Part shown: positions 40,743 to 49,445 of the stretch, piece after piece
Position numbering within the stretch: the first letter of the stretch is position 1
Layout of the letters: the number at the start of each line of letters is the position of its first letter
Assembly: GCF_001854885.1 (NCBI RefSeq)
Contig: NZ_MDDV01000007.1
Location: 163,255 to 216,732, forward strand
From: Ensifer sp. LCM 4579
GTDB lineage: Bacteria; Pseudomonadota; Alphaproteobacteria; Rhizobiales; Rhizobiaceae
Direction of reading: 5' to 3'
Length of the DNA stretch: 53,478 nt
Made by a program: the position numbers and the translations under genes
The notes under the pieces: generated by a model
What the model was told of the DNA's origin: nothing
Seen by the model: only the letters and a program-made list of their open reading frames with translations
The model's database searches: none

Positions 40743-41602
40743 CCATGACCAGTTCCGAGACCACTTCCGAGCGGATGACCGGATCCCGGTTTGGCTATCG
40801 CTTCAACATCGTGGGCATGATCGGTCTTTCGGTCATTCTCTTCTGGGCGATCGTCGCGATCTTCGCACCGCTGATCATCCCCTACCCGGTCGGCGAGATC
40901 GTCGACCTCGACTACTTCGGCCCGATGAGCGCCGATTTCTGGCTGGGCTCCGACTATCTCGGGCGCGACATGTTTTCGCGGATCCTGATGGGCGCCCGCT
41001 ACACGGTCGGCATCTCGCTCGCCGCGGTGACGATCGCCTGCTTCAGCGGCGTCGTGCTCGGCATGATCGCGGCGGTCGCCGGTGGCTGGCTCGACACGGT
41101 GCTGAGCCGTTTCCTCGACGCACTCAACTCCATACCGAGCAAGCTCTTCGGCCTCGTGGTGGTCGCCGCCGTCGGCTCTTCCATCCCCGTGCTGATCCTG
41201 ACCCTGTCGGTGATCTACATTCCCGGTTCCTACCGCTTCGCCCGGGCACTTGCGGTGAACATCAATGCCATGGATTTCGTCACGGTCGCCCGCATCCGCG
41301 GCGAAAGCACCTGGTATCTCATTCGCTCGGAGATCCTGCCCAACATCGTCGGGCCGGTGCTGGCGGATCTCGGCATCCGCTTCGTGTTCATCGTGCTCCT
41401 GCTCTCCGGCCTCTCCTTCCTCGGCCTCGGCGTTCAGCCGCCCTATGCCGACTGGGGAGCGCTCGTGCGCGAAAACATCGGCGGCCTGCCCTTCGGCGCA
41501 CCGGCGGTGATGGCACCCTCCTTTGCAATCGCCAGCCTCACGATCAGCGTCAATCTGCTGATCGACAACCTGCCCAAGAAGATCCGCGATCGGAGCGAAT
41601 GA
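40739..41602 (+). CDS. ABC transporter permease (DppC type)
   Basis: A 287-residue permease with an N-terminal helix (VGMIGLSVILFWAIVAIFAPLIIPYP), the DppC signature WLGSDYLGRDMFSRILMGAR and the coupling loop MDFVTVARIRGESTWYLIRSEILPNIVGPV. The C-terminal GLSFLGLGVQPPYADWGALVRENI is also typical. It pairs with the DppB-type subunit to form the channel. It overlaps both neighbours by four bases (ATGA), so the three proteins are translationally coupled. Confidence 0.92.
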   Translation: MTMTSSETTSERMTGSRFGYRFNIVGMIGLSVILFWAIVAIFAPLIIPYPVGEIVDLDYFGPMSADFWLGSDYLGRDMFSRILMGARYTVGISLAAVTIACFSGVVLGMIAAVAGGWLDTVLSRFLDALNSIPSKLFGLVVVAAVGSSIPVLILTLSVIYIPGSYRFARALAVNINAMDFVTVARIRGESTWYLIRSEILPNIVGPVLADLGIRFVFIVLLLSGLSFLGLGVQPPYADWGALVRENIGGLPFGAPAVMAPSFAIASLTISVNLLIDNLPKKIRDRSE

Positions 41603-43254
41603 TGGCCAAGCTCGTAGAAATCCGCGACCTGAAGGTCGAAGCCACCACCGATTCCGGCCGCCGCGTCGAGATCATCAAGGGTGTCAGCATCGACATCGCC
41701 GAGGGTGAGATCGTTGCCCTCATCGGCGAGAGCGGCTCGGGCAAGACGACGATCGCGCTGACGCTGTTGGGCTATGCCCGCCCGGGCTGCCGCATCGCCG
41801 GGGGCCGCGTGTCGCTCGCCGGCAGGGACATGGTCACACTCTCCGAAAAGCAGCGCGCAAAGGTCCGCGGCACGGAGGTTGCCTATGTGCCGCAATCCGC
41901 CGCCGCTGCGTTCAACCCGGCCGCCACCATCATGGACCAGGTGATCGAGGTCACCCGCATCCACGGGCTCATGACACCGGAGGAGGCGCGCAGCCGCGCG
42001 GTGGATCTTTTCCGGGCCCTTTCCTTGCCCGAACCGGAAACGATCGGCAGCCGTTATCCGCACCAGGTCTCCGGCGGACAATTGCAGCGCCTCTCCGCCG
42101 CCATGGCACTCATCGGCAATCCCAAACTGGTCATCTTCGACGAGCCGACGACTGCCCTTGACGTGACGACGCAGATCGAGGTGTTGCGGGCCTTCAAATC
42201 GGTCATGAAGCAGGGCGGCATCGGCGGCGTCTATGTCTCGCACGACCTTGCCGTGGTTGCGCAGATCGCCGACCGTATCGTTGTCCTGAAGGGCGGCGAG
42301 ATCCAGGAAGCCGGCACCACCGACGACATTCTCACGAGCGCCAAACATCCCTATACGCGCGAACTGCTCGCCGCCTTCGAGCCGAAACCGCGCCAGGCCT
42401 TTCAAGCGGCTACCGCTCCGGCACCGCTCCTCAAGATCGACGGCCTCGTTGCGGGCTATGGACAGATCCAGGCTGACGGCCTGCCGCTCGTCCGTGCGGT
42501 CGAAAATGTCAGCCTCAAGGTCGAAAAAGGCCGCAATCTTGGCATTATCGGCGAGTCCGGCTGTGGCAAGTCGACGCTTGCCCGCGCCATCGCCGGCATC
42601 CTGCCGGCGGCAGCGGGCAACATCGTCTTCGATGGCGTGAAGCTCGACCAAAGTGCCCGCCAGCGCTCGCGCGAACAGTTGCGCGAGATGCAGATCGTCT
42701 TCCAATACGCCGACACCGCGCTCAACCCGGCAAAGTCCGTCGAGGATATTCTTGCGCGACCGCTCACCTTCTATCACGGCATGGGTGCCAAGGCGCGAAA
42801 CGCCCGCATCGATCAGTTGCTCGACATGGTGCGCCTGCCGCGCAACCTGCGCCATCGCCAACCGGGCGAGCTGTCCGGCGGCCAGAAACAGCGCGTGAAC
42901 TTCGCCCGGGCACTCGCTGCCGATCCGAAGCTGATCCTCTGCGACGAGATCACCTCGGCACTCGACACCGTGGTTGCCGCCGCGGTCATCGAGTTGCTGA
43001 AGGAACTACAGCGCGAACTCGGCCTTTCCTACGTCTTCATCAGCCACGATCTTTCCGTGGTGGAGGCGATCTGCGACGAGATTGTCGTCATGTATGGTGG
43101 AAAGAAGGTCGAGGAAATCACGCCCGCCAAGGTCAAGGCGCCACAGCACCCCTATTCGCAACTGCTTTTCTCGTCCGTGCCGAGGCTCGACCCCACCTGG
43201 CTCGATGGGCTCGAGCAGGATCCGGAGCTGGTGCGGGCCTATTGCCGGCGCTGA
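41599..43254 (+). CDS. Fused double ABC ATPase (DppD-DppF type)
   Basis: A 551-residue protein with two complete oligopeptide-type ATPase domains. The first has Walker A GESGSGKTT (~40), the signature QVSGGQLQRL and Walker B LVIFDEPTTALDV. The second starts near ~275 and has Walker A GESGCGKST, the signature ELSGGQKQRV and Walker B LILCDEITSALDT, where Ile replaces the usual Pro. This single gene replaces separate DppD and DppF subunits. It is the last gene of the importer operon and is convergent with the Lrp-type regulator. Confidence 0.92.
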   Translation: MMAKLVEIRDLKVEATTDSGRRVEIIKGVSIDIAEGEIVALIGESGSGKTTIALTLLGYARPGCRIAGGRVSLAGRDMVTLSEKQRAKVRGTEVAYVPQSAAAAFNPAATIMDQVIEVTRIHGLMTPEEARSRAVDLFRALSLPEPETIGSRYPHQVSGGQLQRLSAAMALIGNPKLVIFDEPTTALDVTTQIEVLRAFKSVMKQGGIGGVYVSHDLAVVAQIADRIVVLKGGEIQEAGTTDDILTSAKHPYTRELLAAFEPKPRQAFQAATAPAPLLKIDGLVAGYGQIQADGLPLVRAVENVSLKVEKGRNLGIIGESGCGKSTLARAIAGILPAAAGNIVFDGVKLDQSARQRSREQLREMQIVFQYADTALNPAKSVEDILARPLTFYHGMGAKARNARIDQLLDMVRLPRNLRHRQPGELSGGQKQRVNFARALAADPKLILCDEITSALDTVVAAAVIELLKELQRELGLSYVFISHDLSVVEAICDEIVVMYGGKKVEEITPAKVKAPQHPYSQLLFSSVPRLDPTWLDGLEQDPELVRAYCRR

Positions 43255-43353
43255 GGCGTCGGCGCCTGCCAGTCCCTCGCACCGCTTGCAGGGAGAGAGC
43301 CCGTCCTCAGGTTAAATCTGGGTTAAAACCGAGGAGAGGGATAAACCGAGAAT

Positions 43354-43830
43354 CTAAAACCGGAACAGGCTGGTCAGCGGCATGTGCGCCTTGACGATGG
43401 GCGACTTCAGCACGACGAAGCTGAAATATTTGTCGATTCCGACATCCATATCGGTCAGACGCTCCATGATCGTCTGGTATTCGCCGATGCCGGCGGTGAC
43501 GAATTTCAACAGATAGTCGTAGCCGCCCGAGACCAGGTGGCACTCGATCACCTGATCGACCTTCTCGATTGCCGCCAAGAAACGGGCGAAATCGATCTGC
43601 CGATGGTTCTTCAGGGTGATTTCGGTAAAGACGGTCAGCGTCTGGCCGAGCTTCCCCACATTGATCTGCGCGGAATAGCCCTCGATATAGCCTTCCGCCT
43701 GCAGCTTCTTCACCCGCATCAGACAGGGGCTCGGTGAGAGGTTGACCAGTTCGGCGAGTTCCACATTGGTAATGCGGCCATTCTTCTGCAATTCGTACAG
43801 AATTTTTATGTCGATCCGGTCGAGCTTCAT
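43354..43830 (-). CDS. Lrp/AsnC-family transcriptional regulator
   Basis: A 158-residue regulator. The N-terminal helix-turn-helix is LDRIDIKILYELQKNGRITNVELAELVNLSPSPCLMRVKKL, and the C-terminal RAM ligand-binding domain shows VIECHLVSGGYDYLLKFVTAGIGEYQTIM. Such proteins respond to amino acids and often control the adjacent operon. Here that would be the flavoprotein gene at 44065 (divergent, ~235 bases) and perhaps the importer operon (convergent). The start at 43830 lies after AGGCACACGG, a weak ribosome-binding site. Likely an octamer or dimer by family; ligand unknown. Confidence 0.92.
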   Translation of the reverse strand: MKLDRIDIKILYELQKNGRITNVELAELVNLSPSPCLMRVKKLQAEGYIEGYSAQINVGKLGQTLTVFTEITLKNHRQIDFARFLAAIEKVDQVIECHLVSGGYDYLLKFVTAGIGEYQTIMERLTDMDVGIDKYFSFVVLKSPIVKAHMPLTSLFRF

Positions 43831-43906
43831 CCGTGTGCCTCCGCCTGCTGAGAGGGATCAACGTCGCAGCACATTATGCTGCCCCACTTCCCGCAATGAC
43901 CTTAAC

Positions 43907-43923
43907 ACGTGGGTGACCCATGT
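43907..43923. promoter_or_regulatory. Near-palindrome in the lrp/flavoprotein intergenic region
   Basis: ACGTGGGT (43907-43914) and ACCCATGT (43916-43923) are inverted repeats around one base with one mismatch per arm. The site is midway between the divergent lrp-type and flavoprotein genes, a natural place for an Lrp-type operator, but there is only one copy to judge from. Confidence 0.35.
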
Positions 43924-44064
43924 CGATTTCGTTTCACGCGATGCGCCGGGGCAGAAAGGGCTGCAGCCTCTCTGCAATACGGAATTTTCTGCTGTCGACG
44001 TCCAGCTCTCCGGCAACGCCTTAGGCGCGAAAAGGCTAGACTGAACGCAAATGGAGACAATGCA

Positions 44065-45390
44065 ATGCCCGCACCGCTGAAACTCGTCGACACGACACCG
44101 ACCCTTCCTGCAACTGCCGATGCAGTGGTCATCGGCGGCGGAATTGTCGGTGTTTTCTCGGCCTACTATCTTGCCCGGCGCGGATTGAAGGTGGCCCTCG
44201 TCGAGAAGGGGCGGATCGGCGCCGAACAGTCGAGCCGGAACTGGGGCTGGTGCAGACAGCAGAACCGCGACGCCCGCGAACTGCCGATGGCCACGAAGAG
44301 CCTCGACCTCTGGGAGCGCTTCGCAGAAGAGAGCGGCGAGGATACCGGCTTCCGGCGCTGCGGCCTTTTCTATCTGAGCGACAGCGAGGAGGAACTGGCC
44401 GGCTGGGCACGGTGGCGCGACTTTGCCCACACGGTGGGCGTCACCACCCACATGCTCGACAGCGTCGCGGCGAGCGAACGCGGACGCGCTACTGGCAAGC
44501 CCTGGAAGGGTGGGGTCTTTTCGCCCTCGGATGGCACTGCCGACCCGGCGAGCGCCGCGCCCGCGGTCGCGCGAGCGATCCTGAAGCTCGGCGGAACGGT
44601 ACATCAATCCTGTGCGGCCCGCGGCATTGAGCTCAAGGGCGGACGCCTGTCCGGTGTTGTCACCGAACATGGCACCATCTGCACGAACACGGCCGTGCTC
44701 GCGGGCGGTGCCTGGGCCTCCTCCTTCTGCCGGCAGCTCGGCATCCACTTCCCTCAGGCCTCCGTCCGCTCGTCGATCCTGTCCGTCTCCCCAGGGGCGG
44801 CAAACCTGCCGGACGCGCTGCACACGGCCGCTGTGTCGGTGACGCGTCGCGCCGATGGCGGTTACACGCTGGCCATTAGCGGCCGCGGCCGCGTCGATCC
44901 GACGCCGCAGCAACTGCGCTTCGCGCCGCAATTCCTGCCGATGTTCCTGCGTCGCTGGCGCAGTCTTGCGCCCGGGGGGCTGGAGGGAATCCGATCCGAT
45001 CACGAGGGCCTCGGCCGCTGGCAACTGGACCAGCCGACACCGATGGAGCGCATGCGCACTCTCGATCCGGCAGTGGACAGACGCACGATACGCCTGACTC
45101 ATGCGCGCGCGCTCGAACTGCTTCCCCCCTTGAAGAACACCCATGTCACGGCGGCCTGGGCCGGCTATATCGACAGCACTCCAGACGGTGTTCCCGGCAT
45201 CGGGGAGATCTCCAGCATACCGGGCTTCATCCTTGCCGCCGGCTTCAGCGGCCACGGCTTCGGCATCGGACCCGGCGCCGGCCACCTGATCGCCGACATC
45301 GTCACCGGCGGCGAGCCGATCGTCGACCCCCGCCCCTATCACCCGGACCGCTTCCGCAAATCCGCCTGGGGCAAGGTCGCCGACTTCTGA
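44065..45390 (+). CDS. FAD-dependent oxidoreductase (DadA/opine-oxidase-like)
   Basis: A 441-residue flavoprotein. The FAD-binding motif is AVVIGGGIVGVFSAYYLARRGLKVALVEKG, followed by EQSSRNWGWCRQQNRDARELPM, a motif I associate with rhizobial D-amino-acid/opine-oxidase-like proteins. The C-terminal half has AWAGYIDSTPDGVPGIGEI and AAGFSGHGFGIGPGAGHLIADIV, the typical closing of the DAO fold. It would oxidise an amino acid, opine or N-alkyl glycine. The ATG at 44065 follows GGAGA. It is divergent from the Lrp-type regulator and is only distantly similar to the flavoprotein at 32583-33857. Confidence 0.88.
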   Translation: MPAPLKLVDTTPTLPATADAVVIGGGIVGVFSAYYLARRGLKVALVEKGRIGAEQSSRNWGWCRQQNRDARELPMATKSLDLWERFAEESGEDTGFRRCGLFYLSDSEEELAGWARWRDFAHTVGVTTHMLDSVAASERGRATGKPWKGGVFSPSDGTADPASAAPAVARAILKLGGTVHQSCAARGIELKGGRLSGVVTEHGTICTNTAVLAGGAWASSFCRQLGIHFPQASVRSSILSVSPGAANLPDALHTAAVSVTRRADGGYTLAISGRGRVDPTPQQLRFAPQFLPMFLRRWRSLAPGGLEGIRSDHEGLGRWQLDQPTPMERMRTLDPAVDRRTIRLTHARALELLPPLKNTHVTAAWAGYIDSTPDGVPGIGEISSIPGFILAAGFSGHGFGIGPGAGHLIADIVTGGEPIVDPRPYHPDRFRKSAWGKVADF

Positions 45391-45408
45391 GAGTCGTCAA
45401 TAGACATC

Positions 45409-45448
45409 GCGCTTTCCAAAAATCGGGTACGATTTTCGGGCGGTGCGC
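45409..45448. repeat. Short intergenic palindrome, related to the rhizobial repeat
   Basis: AAAATCG (45419-45425) and CGATTTT (45430-45436) form a stem with a four-base loop, flanked by TTTCC on the left, TTCGGG on the right and GCGC at both ends. It resembles the TTTCCGAAAATCGGTTCC part of the element at 741-823. It lies between convergent genes and could also act as a weak bidirectional terminator. Confidence 0.5.
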
Positions 45449-45457
45449 TATCGCCAC

Positions 45458-46357
45458 TCAATCACTTCCCCATACACCTATCAGCATCGTAAGAAATCGT
45501 TCTGCTGCCGGCGACAAGGTGCCGCCGCGACGGCGAACCACGCCGATCGTGCGTGATATCTCGGGATTGCGGATGGGGCGGGTGATCAAGAACGGGTGGT
45601 CTTCTCGCGGAGTTGCCATTCGTGGCAGCACCGAAATACCAAGGCCTGCCTCCACCAAGCCGAGGGAGGTGGACAGATGAGTTACCTCATAGAACCAGCG
45701 AAGCTTGATGTTCGATTTTGCCAGTGCTGCGTCGAGCAGCGTCCTGTTGCCGCTCGATCGATGAACCGTGATCAGAGGATAGGGCTCCAATTCCGCCCAG
45801 CCGACCGATGATTTGGCTGCAAGAGGGTGATCCTTGCGCGCTGCAAGCACAAATGGGTCTTCCACGAGCCGCTCGAAGGTCAGGTCCGGATCCGACGTGC
45901 CCATGATGTTTATGCCGAACTCCACCTCCCCGCGTGCCACGGCTTGAAGACCGTCGGTCGCCGGCAAGTCGAGGATCCGAAAGCGGATGTTCGGATACTC
46001 CTCATTGAACTGTCGGATGACGGTAGGCAGGAAGTAGAATGCCGCGGTAGGAAGGCATGCGATCGTCACCAATCCGCCTCGATTGGGTCCAACGTCACGG
46101 ACCGCAAACAGCGAGCCATCGAACTCCTCCAGCATGCGTCGGACGAGCGGCACGAGCTCTGTTCCGAGAGCCGTCGCGGAGACATGCCTGGTGGTCCGTT
46201 CCAAGAGGGGCGCTCCGATAACCTGCTCCAGTTTTTGAATGCGGCGGCTCAGCGCCGGCTGTGACAGATGCAGGGCATCGGCGGCGCGATGAAAGCTCTC
46301 CAACTCGACGACGCTCAGGAAGGCTCGAAGGTCAAGGATCTCGCAATTAATGCTCAT
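45458..46357 (-). CDS. LysR-family transcriptional regulator
   Basis: A 299-residue regulator with an N-terminal winged helix-turn-helix (LRAFLSVVELESFHRAADAL, LSQPALSRRIQKLEQVIGAPLL, TTRHVSATALG) and an effector domain starting near ~90 (GLVTIACLPTAAFYFLPTVIRQF). This is the group often found beside tricarboxylate and aromatic-acid genes. It is divergent from the PrpF-like isomerase gene by ~115 bases, so it most likely controls that gene and the ABC importer behind it. The ATG at 46357 has no strong ribosome-binding site. Confidence 0.92.
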   Translation of the reverse strand: MSINCEILDLRAFLSVVELESFHRAADALHLSQPALSRRIQKLEQVIGAPLLERTTRHVSATALGTELVPLVRRMLEEFDGSLFAVRDVGPNRGGLVTIACLPTAAFYFLPTVIRQFNEEYPNIRFRILDLPATDGLQAVARGEVEFGINIMGTSDPDLTFERLVEDPFVLAARKDHPLAAKSSVGWAELEPYPLITVHRSSGNRTLLDAALAKSNIKLRWFYEVTHLSTSLGLVEAGLGISVLPRMATPREDHPFLITRPIRNPEISRTIGVVRRRGGTLSPAAERFLTMLIGVWGSD

Positions 46358-46471
46358 CGTGCATCAATTCCCCGAATATAAGCATTTCACAAATCAACGC
46401 CTATTCCGATAATTGGATCAACGAGCGCCGATTGATACGGCGATGACATAATTCCGGTGGAAGCACAAGCG

Positions 46472-47554
46472 ATGAACGACCTGCTGGCGATCCCTTGCGT
46501 TCTGATGAGAGGCGGCACCTCAAAGGGTCCCTTCTTCCTGGCGAGCGATCTTCCCACGGCTGTCAGAGCCCGTGACAAGATCCTGCTGTCCGTCATGGGG
46601 TCGGGTCATCCGTTGCAGATCGACGGTATCGGCGGCGGCAACCCGGTCACGAGCAAGGTGGCCATCGTCGGACCTGCCAGCATTCCCGGTGCCGACGTGG
46701 ATTACCTCTTTGCCCAGGTGCGGGTCGAGCAACAGATCGTCGACACCTCCCCGAACTGCGGCAACATGCTGGCTGCGGTGGGCCCGTTTGCCATCGAAGC
46801 CGGACTGGTTCCGGTCCGTGGAGAAACGACGCTCGTCCGGATCCATAACGTCAACACCGACAAGCTGATAGAGGCCGAAGTTCCCACTCCGAACGGCGGC
46901 GTCTCCTATCTCGGTGAAGCTGCAATTGACGGTGTGCCCGGCGGGGCAGCGCCGATCGCGCTGACCTTCATGGACGCAGCGGGGGCTCGCACCGGACAGC
47001 TCTTTCCCACTGGCAAGCCGATCGACTTGATCGACGGCGTGGCTGTCACCTGCATCGACTGCGCGATGCCGATGATGTTGATCGAGGCGGACTCGATCGG
47101 CGCAAGCGGCTTCGAGTCAGCGGCTGAACTCAATTCTGATAGGGAATTGCTTCAACGGCTGGAAAGGCTGCGCATCGCGGCCGGCAAACGGATGGGCCTT
47201 GGAGACGTGCGCGAGCAGGTAACGCCGAAGCCGGTACTCATTTCCCGGCCAACGTCAGGAGGCGACATCAGCGTACGGTATTTCATGCCGCATCAATGTC
47301 ATCCGTCGCTGGCAACCACGGGCGCCGTAGGGATCGCCACGGCCTGTATCAGCCAGGATACAATCGCCTCGCTTCTGATCGGCCGGCGTGCCCCTCCGGT
47401 CGTGCTTTCCATAGAGCACCCGAGCGGCCATCTGGACGTCAAGCTCTATGAAAGGGACGGCAAGGTTGTTGCCGGAATCCTTCGCACCGCCCGCCGGCTG
47501 TTCGAAGGACATGTTTTCGCAAAACCTGTCACGCAAATGGGTTGCGCGGCATAA
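46472..47554 (+). CDS. PrpF/4-oxalomesaconate tautomerase-family isomerase
   Basis: A 360-residue protein of the PrpF fold (two diaminopimelate-epimerase-like halves). Diagnostic segments are PCVLMRGGTSKGPFFLASDLP at the N-terminus, QIDGIGGGNPVTSKVAIV, the catalytic cysteine region TSPNCGNMLAAVGPFAIEAG and GVAVTCIDCAMPMMLIEA, then HPSLATTGAVGIATAC. Family members isomerise 2-methyl-trans-aconitate (PrpF) or 4-oxalomesaconate (GalD/LigU). No prp or gallate genes are nearby, so the substrate is inferred only as an unsaturated di- or tricarboxylate. I chose the ATG at 46472 after GGTGGAAG. The ABC importer follows after ~46 bases. Confidence 0.87.
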   Translation: MNDLLAIPCVLMRGGTSKGPFFLASDLPTAVRARDKILLSVMGSGHPLQIDGIGGGNPVTSKVAIVGPASIPGADVDYLFAQVRVEQQIVDTSPNCGNMLAAVGPFAIEAGLVPVRGETTLVRIHNVNTDKLIEAEVPTPNGGVSYLGEAAIDGVPGGAAPIALTFMDAAGARTGQLFPTGKPIDLIDGVAVTCIDCAMPMMLIEADSIGASGFESAAELNSDRELLQRLERLRIAAGKRMGLGDVREQVTPKPVLISRPTSGGDISVRYFMPHQCHPSLATTGAVGIATACISQDTIASLLIGRRAPPVVLSIEHPSGHLDVKLYERDGKVVAGILRTARRLFEGHVFAKPVTQMGCAA

Positions 47555-47600
47555 TGATCGTGGCCGCCGGGAGGGCGCCACCAACACGGAGGAAAATATC

Positions 47601-48602
47601 ATGCGCAAGCTCATGCTCGCCCTCGCGGCAACCGTCGCCTTTGCCGGTTCGGCTCACGCGGATCCGGTCCGCATCAGTGTTGGCTCTTACAACCTCAACA
47701 ATCTTCCCTTTCCGGTCGCGCAGGGGCTCGGCCTTTATGAGAAGGAAGGCCTGGAGGTGACCGTCGAAAACTTCGCATCGGGCGGATCGAAGACGCTTCA
47801 GGCGCTTGTTGCCGGCTCGACGGATATAGCCGTCGGCTTCTACGATCATACGATCCAGATGCAGTCGCAGAAGAAGGCCGTCGTGGCCTTCGTGCAGCTC
47901 GCCCGCAACTCCGGCCTTGTGCTGGCGGGTGGTTCGGGGAGCACTTTCGACCCGGCAAAACCGGAAACGATCAAGGGCGCGAAAGTCGGGATCACCTCGC
48001 CGGGCTCGTCTTCCGATTTCTTCGTCCGCTACTACTTGCAGCGCAACGGCTTGCCCGCGGACGCCGTCTCGCTGATCGGCGTCGGCTCCGGCTCTGCCGC
48101 CGTCGCGGCCCTTGAACAGGGCAAGGTCGACCTCCTCGTCAACTACGACCCGGCAGCGACCTTCATCGAGGCCAAGGGCGTCGGCAAGATCCTGATCGAC
48201 GGGCGCAGCGACGACGGTGCCAAGGCGATCTATGGCGGGATTTACCCGACCTCCGTCCTCTATGCCACACAGAGCTATATCGAGGAAAACCCGGAGACCA
48301 TCCAGAAGGTCACGAATGCGACGGTCAAAGCGCTCGAGTGGATGAACAGCCACTCTGCGGAAGAGATCGTCGACACGCTCCCGAAGGAGTTCATCTCCGG
48401 CGATCGTGACACCTACATCAAGGCGGTCGAGAATGCGAAGGCGATCTTTTCAAAGGACGGACGTATCAACGAGGAAGATATCAAGACTCCGCTCGCCGTC
48501 TTGAAGAGTTTCAACGAAAAAGTCGCGGCGGCTGAAATTGATCTTACGAAAACCTACACGAACGAGTTCGTCGACAAGGTCCCGAACGTCGCCGCCAACT
48601 GA
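47601..48602 (+). CDS. NitT/TauT-type ABC transporter substrate-binding protein
   Basis: A 333-residue periplasmic binding protein with a signal peptide (MRKLMLALAATVAFAGSAHA) cleaved before DPVRIS. The SsuA/TauA/ThiY-type core is PFPVAQGLGLYEKEGLEVTVENFASGGSKTLQALVAGSTDIAVGF, with GAKVGITSPGSSSDFFVRYYL and GKVDLLVNYDPAATFIEA. This class binds sulfonates, nitrate, thiamine precursors or aromatic/aliphatic acids. ACGGAGGAAAATATC precedes the ATG at 47601. With the next two genes it makes a complete importer. Confidence 0.9.
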   Translation: MRKLMLALAATVAFAGSAHADPVRISVGSYNLNNLPFPVAQGLGLYEKEGLEVTVENFASGGSKTLQALVAGSTDIAVGFYDHTIQMQSQKKAVVAFVQLARNSGLVLAGGSGSTFDPAKPETIKGAKVGITSPGSSSDFFVRYYLQRNGLPADAVSLIGVGSGSAAVAALEQGKVDLLVNYDPAATFIEAKGVGKILIDGRSDDGAKAIYGGIYPTSVLYATQSYIEENPETIQKVTNATVKALEWMNSHSAEEIVDTLPKEFISGDRDTYIKAVENAKAIFSKDGRINEEDIKTPLAVLKSFNEKVAAAEIDLTKTYTNEFVDKVPNVAAN

Positions 48603-48614
48603 CAGGAGGAGGTC

Positions 48615-49445
48615 ATGGCATTGGCCGTAGTGAAAACCGCAACCCCGGCGGACAGTCCGCATCAGGCAAAGCCGATGGTTTCCATCGACTCCGTCACCAT
48701 GTCCTTCGGCGCCTATGTGGCGGTGAAGGATGTGAACCTCAGTGTCGCCGATGGCGAGTTTCTCGCGATCGTCGGGCCGACCGGCTGCGGCAAGAGCACG
48801 ATACTCAACGCGATTGCCGGGCTGCTGAAGCCCGCAAGCGGCACGGTCGCGATCGACGGCCAGCCGGTGCGCGGGGTCCAGAACGACATCGGCTATCTCT
48901 TCCAGCAGGATGCATTGCTTCCCTGGAAGACCGCGCTCGAGAACGTGGAACTGGGCCCGATGTTCAAGGGTACGGGCGCTGCCGAACGGCGCGAGCAGTC
49001 GATGAAGTGGTTGGCGAAGGTTGGCCTGAAGGGCTTCGAGCATCGCTACCCCCATCAGCTTTCCGGCGGTCAGCGCAAGCGCGTTCAGATGGCGCAGGCG
49101 CTGATCACCGGCCCCAAGGTCATCCTGATGGACGAGCCCTTTTCGGCACTCGACATTCATACCCGCCACCTGATGCAGAATGAACTGTTGCGGCTTTGGC
49201 AGGAGGAACGGCGCGCCGTGGTGATGATCACGCACGACCTCGAGGAGGCAATTGCCCTCGGAGATCGGGTCGTGGTGCTTGCCGCCGGACCGCGCTCGCG
49301 CGTGATCGACAGCTTCCCCGTCGATCTCGCACGCCCGCGCGATGTCGCTGAGATCAAGCTCGATCCACGCTTCATGGATCTTTATCGCAACATCTGGTCA
49401 TCGCTGCGCGGCGAAGTGGAGAAAAGCTATGAACGCCATGACTGA
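48615..49445 (+). CDS. NitT/TauT-type ABC transporter ATP-binding protein
   Basis: A 276-residue single-domain ATPase of the SsuB/TauB group. Walker A is GPTGCGKST near ~60, the Q-loop FQQDALLPWKTALENV, the signature QLSGGQRKRVQMAQAL, Walker B VILMDEPFSALD, and the H-loop MITHDLEEAI. The N-terminal ~20 residues are an unconserved leader. GACAGGAGGAGGTC precedes the ATG. It begins 12 bases after the binding protein gene and overlaps the permease gene by 17 bases. Confidence 0.93.
   Translation: MALAVVKTATPADSPHQAKPMVSIDSVTMSFGAYVAVKDVNLSVADGEFLAIVGPTGCGKSTILNAIAGLLKPASGTVAIDGQPVRGVQNDIGYLFQQDALLPWKTALENVELGPMFKGTGAAERREQSMKWLAKVGLKGFEHRYPHQLSGGQRKRVQMAQALITGPKVILMDEPFSALDIHTRHLMQNELLRLWQEERRAVVMITHDLEEAIALGDRVVVLAAGPRSRVIDSFPVDLARPRDVAEIKLDPRFMDLYRNIWSSLRGEVEKSYERHD

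Noticed and set aside
43255..43353. GGTTAAATCTGGGTTAAAACC as a regulatory site after the ABC ATPase gene
   Set aside because: It is a short direct repeat between convergent genes with no promoter context or symmetry.
43858..45342. A 494-codon minus-strand frame opposite the flavoprotein gene
   Set aside because: Low-complexity Arg/Ala/Gly composition, no domain, and the plus strand encodes a full FAD-binding enzyme.
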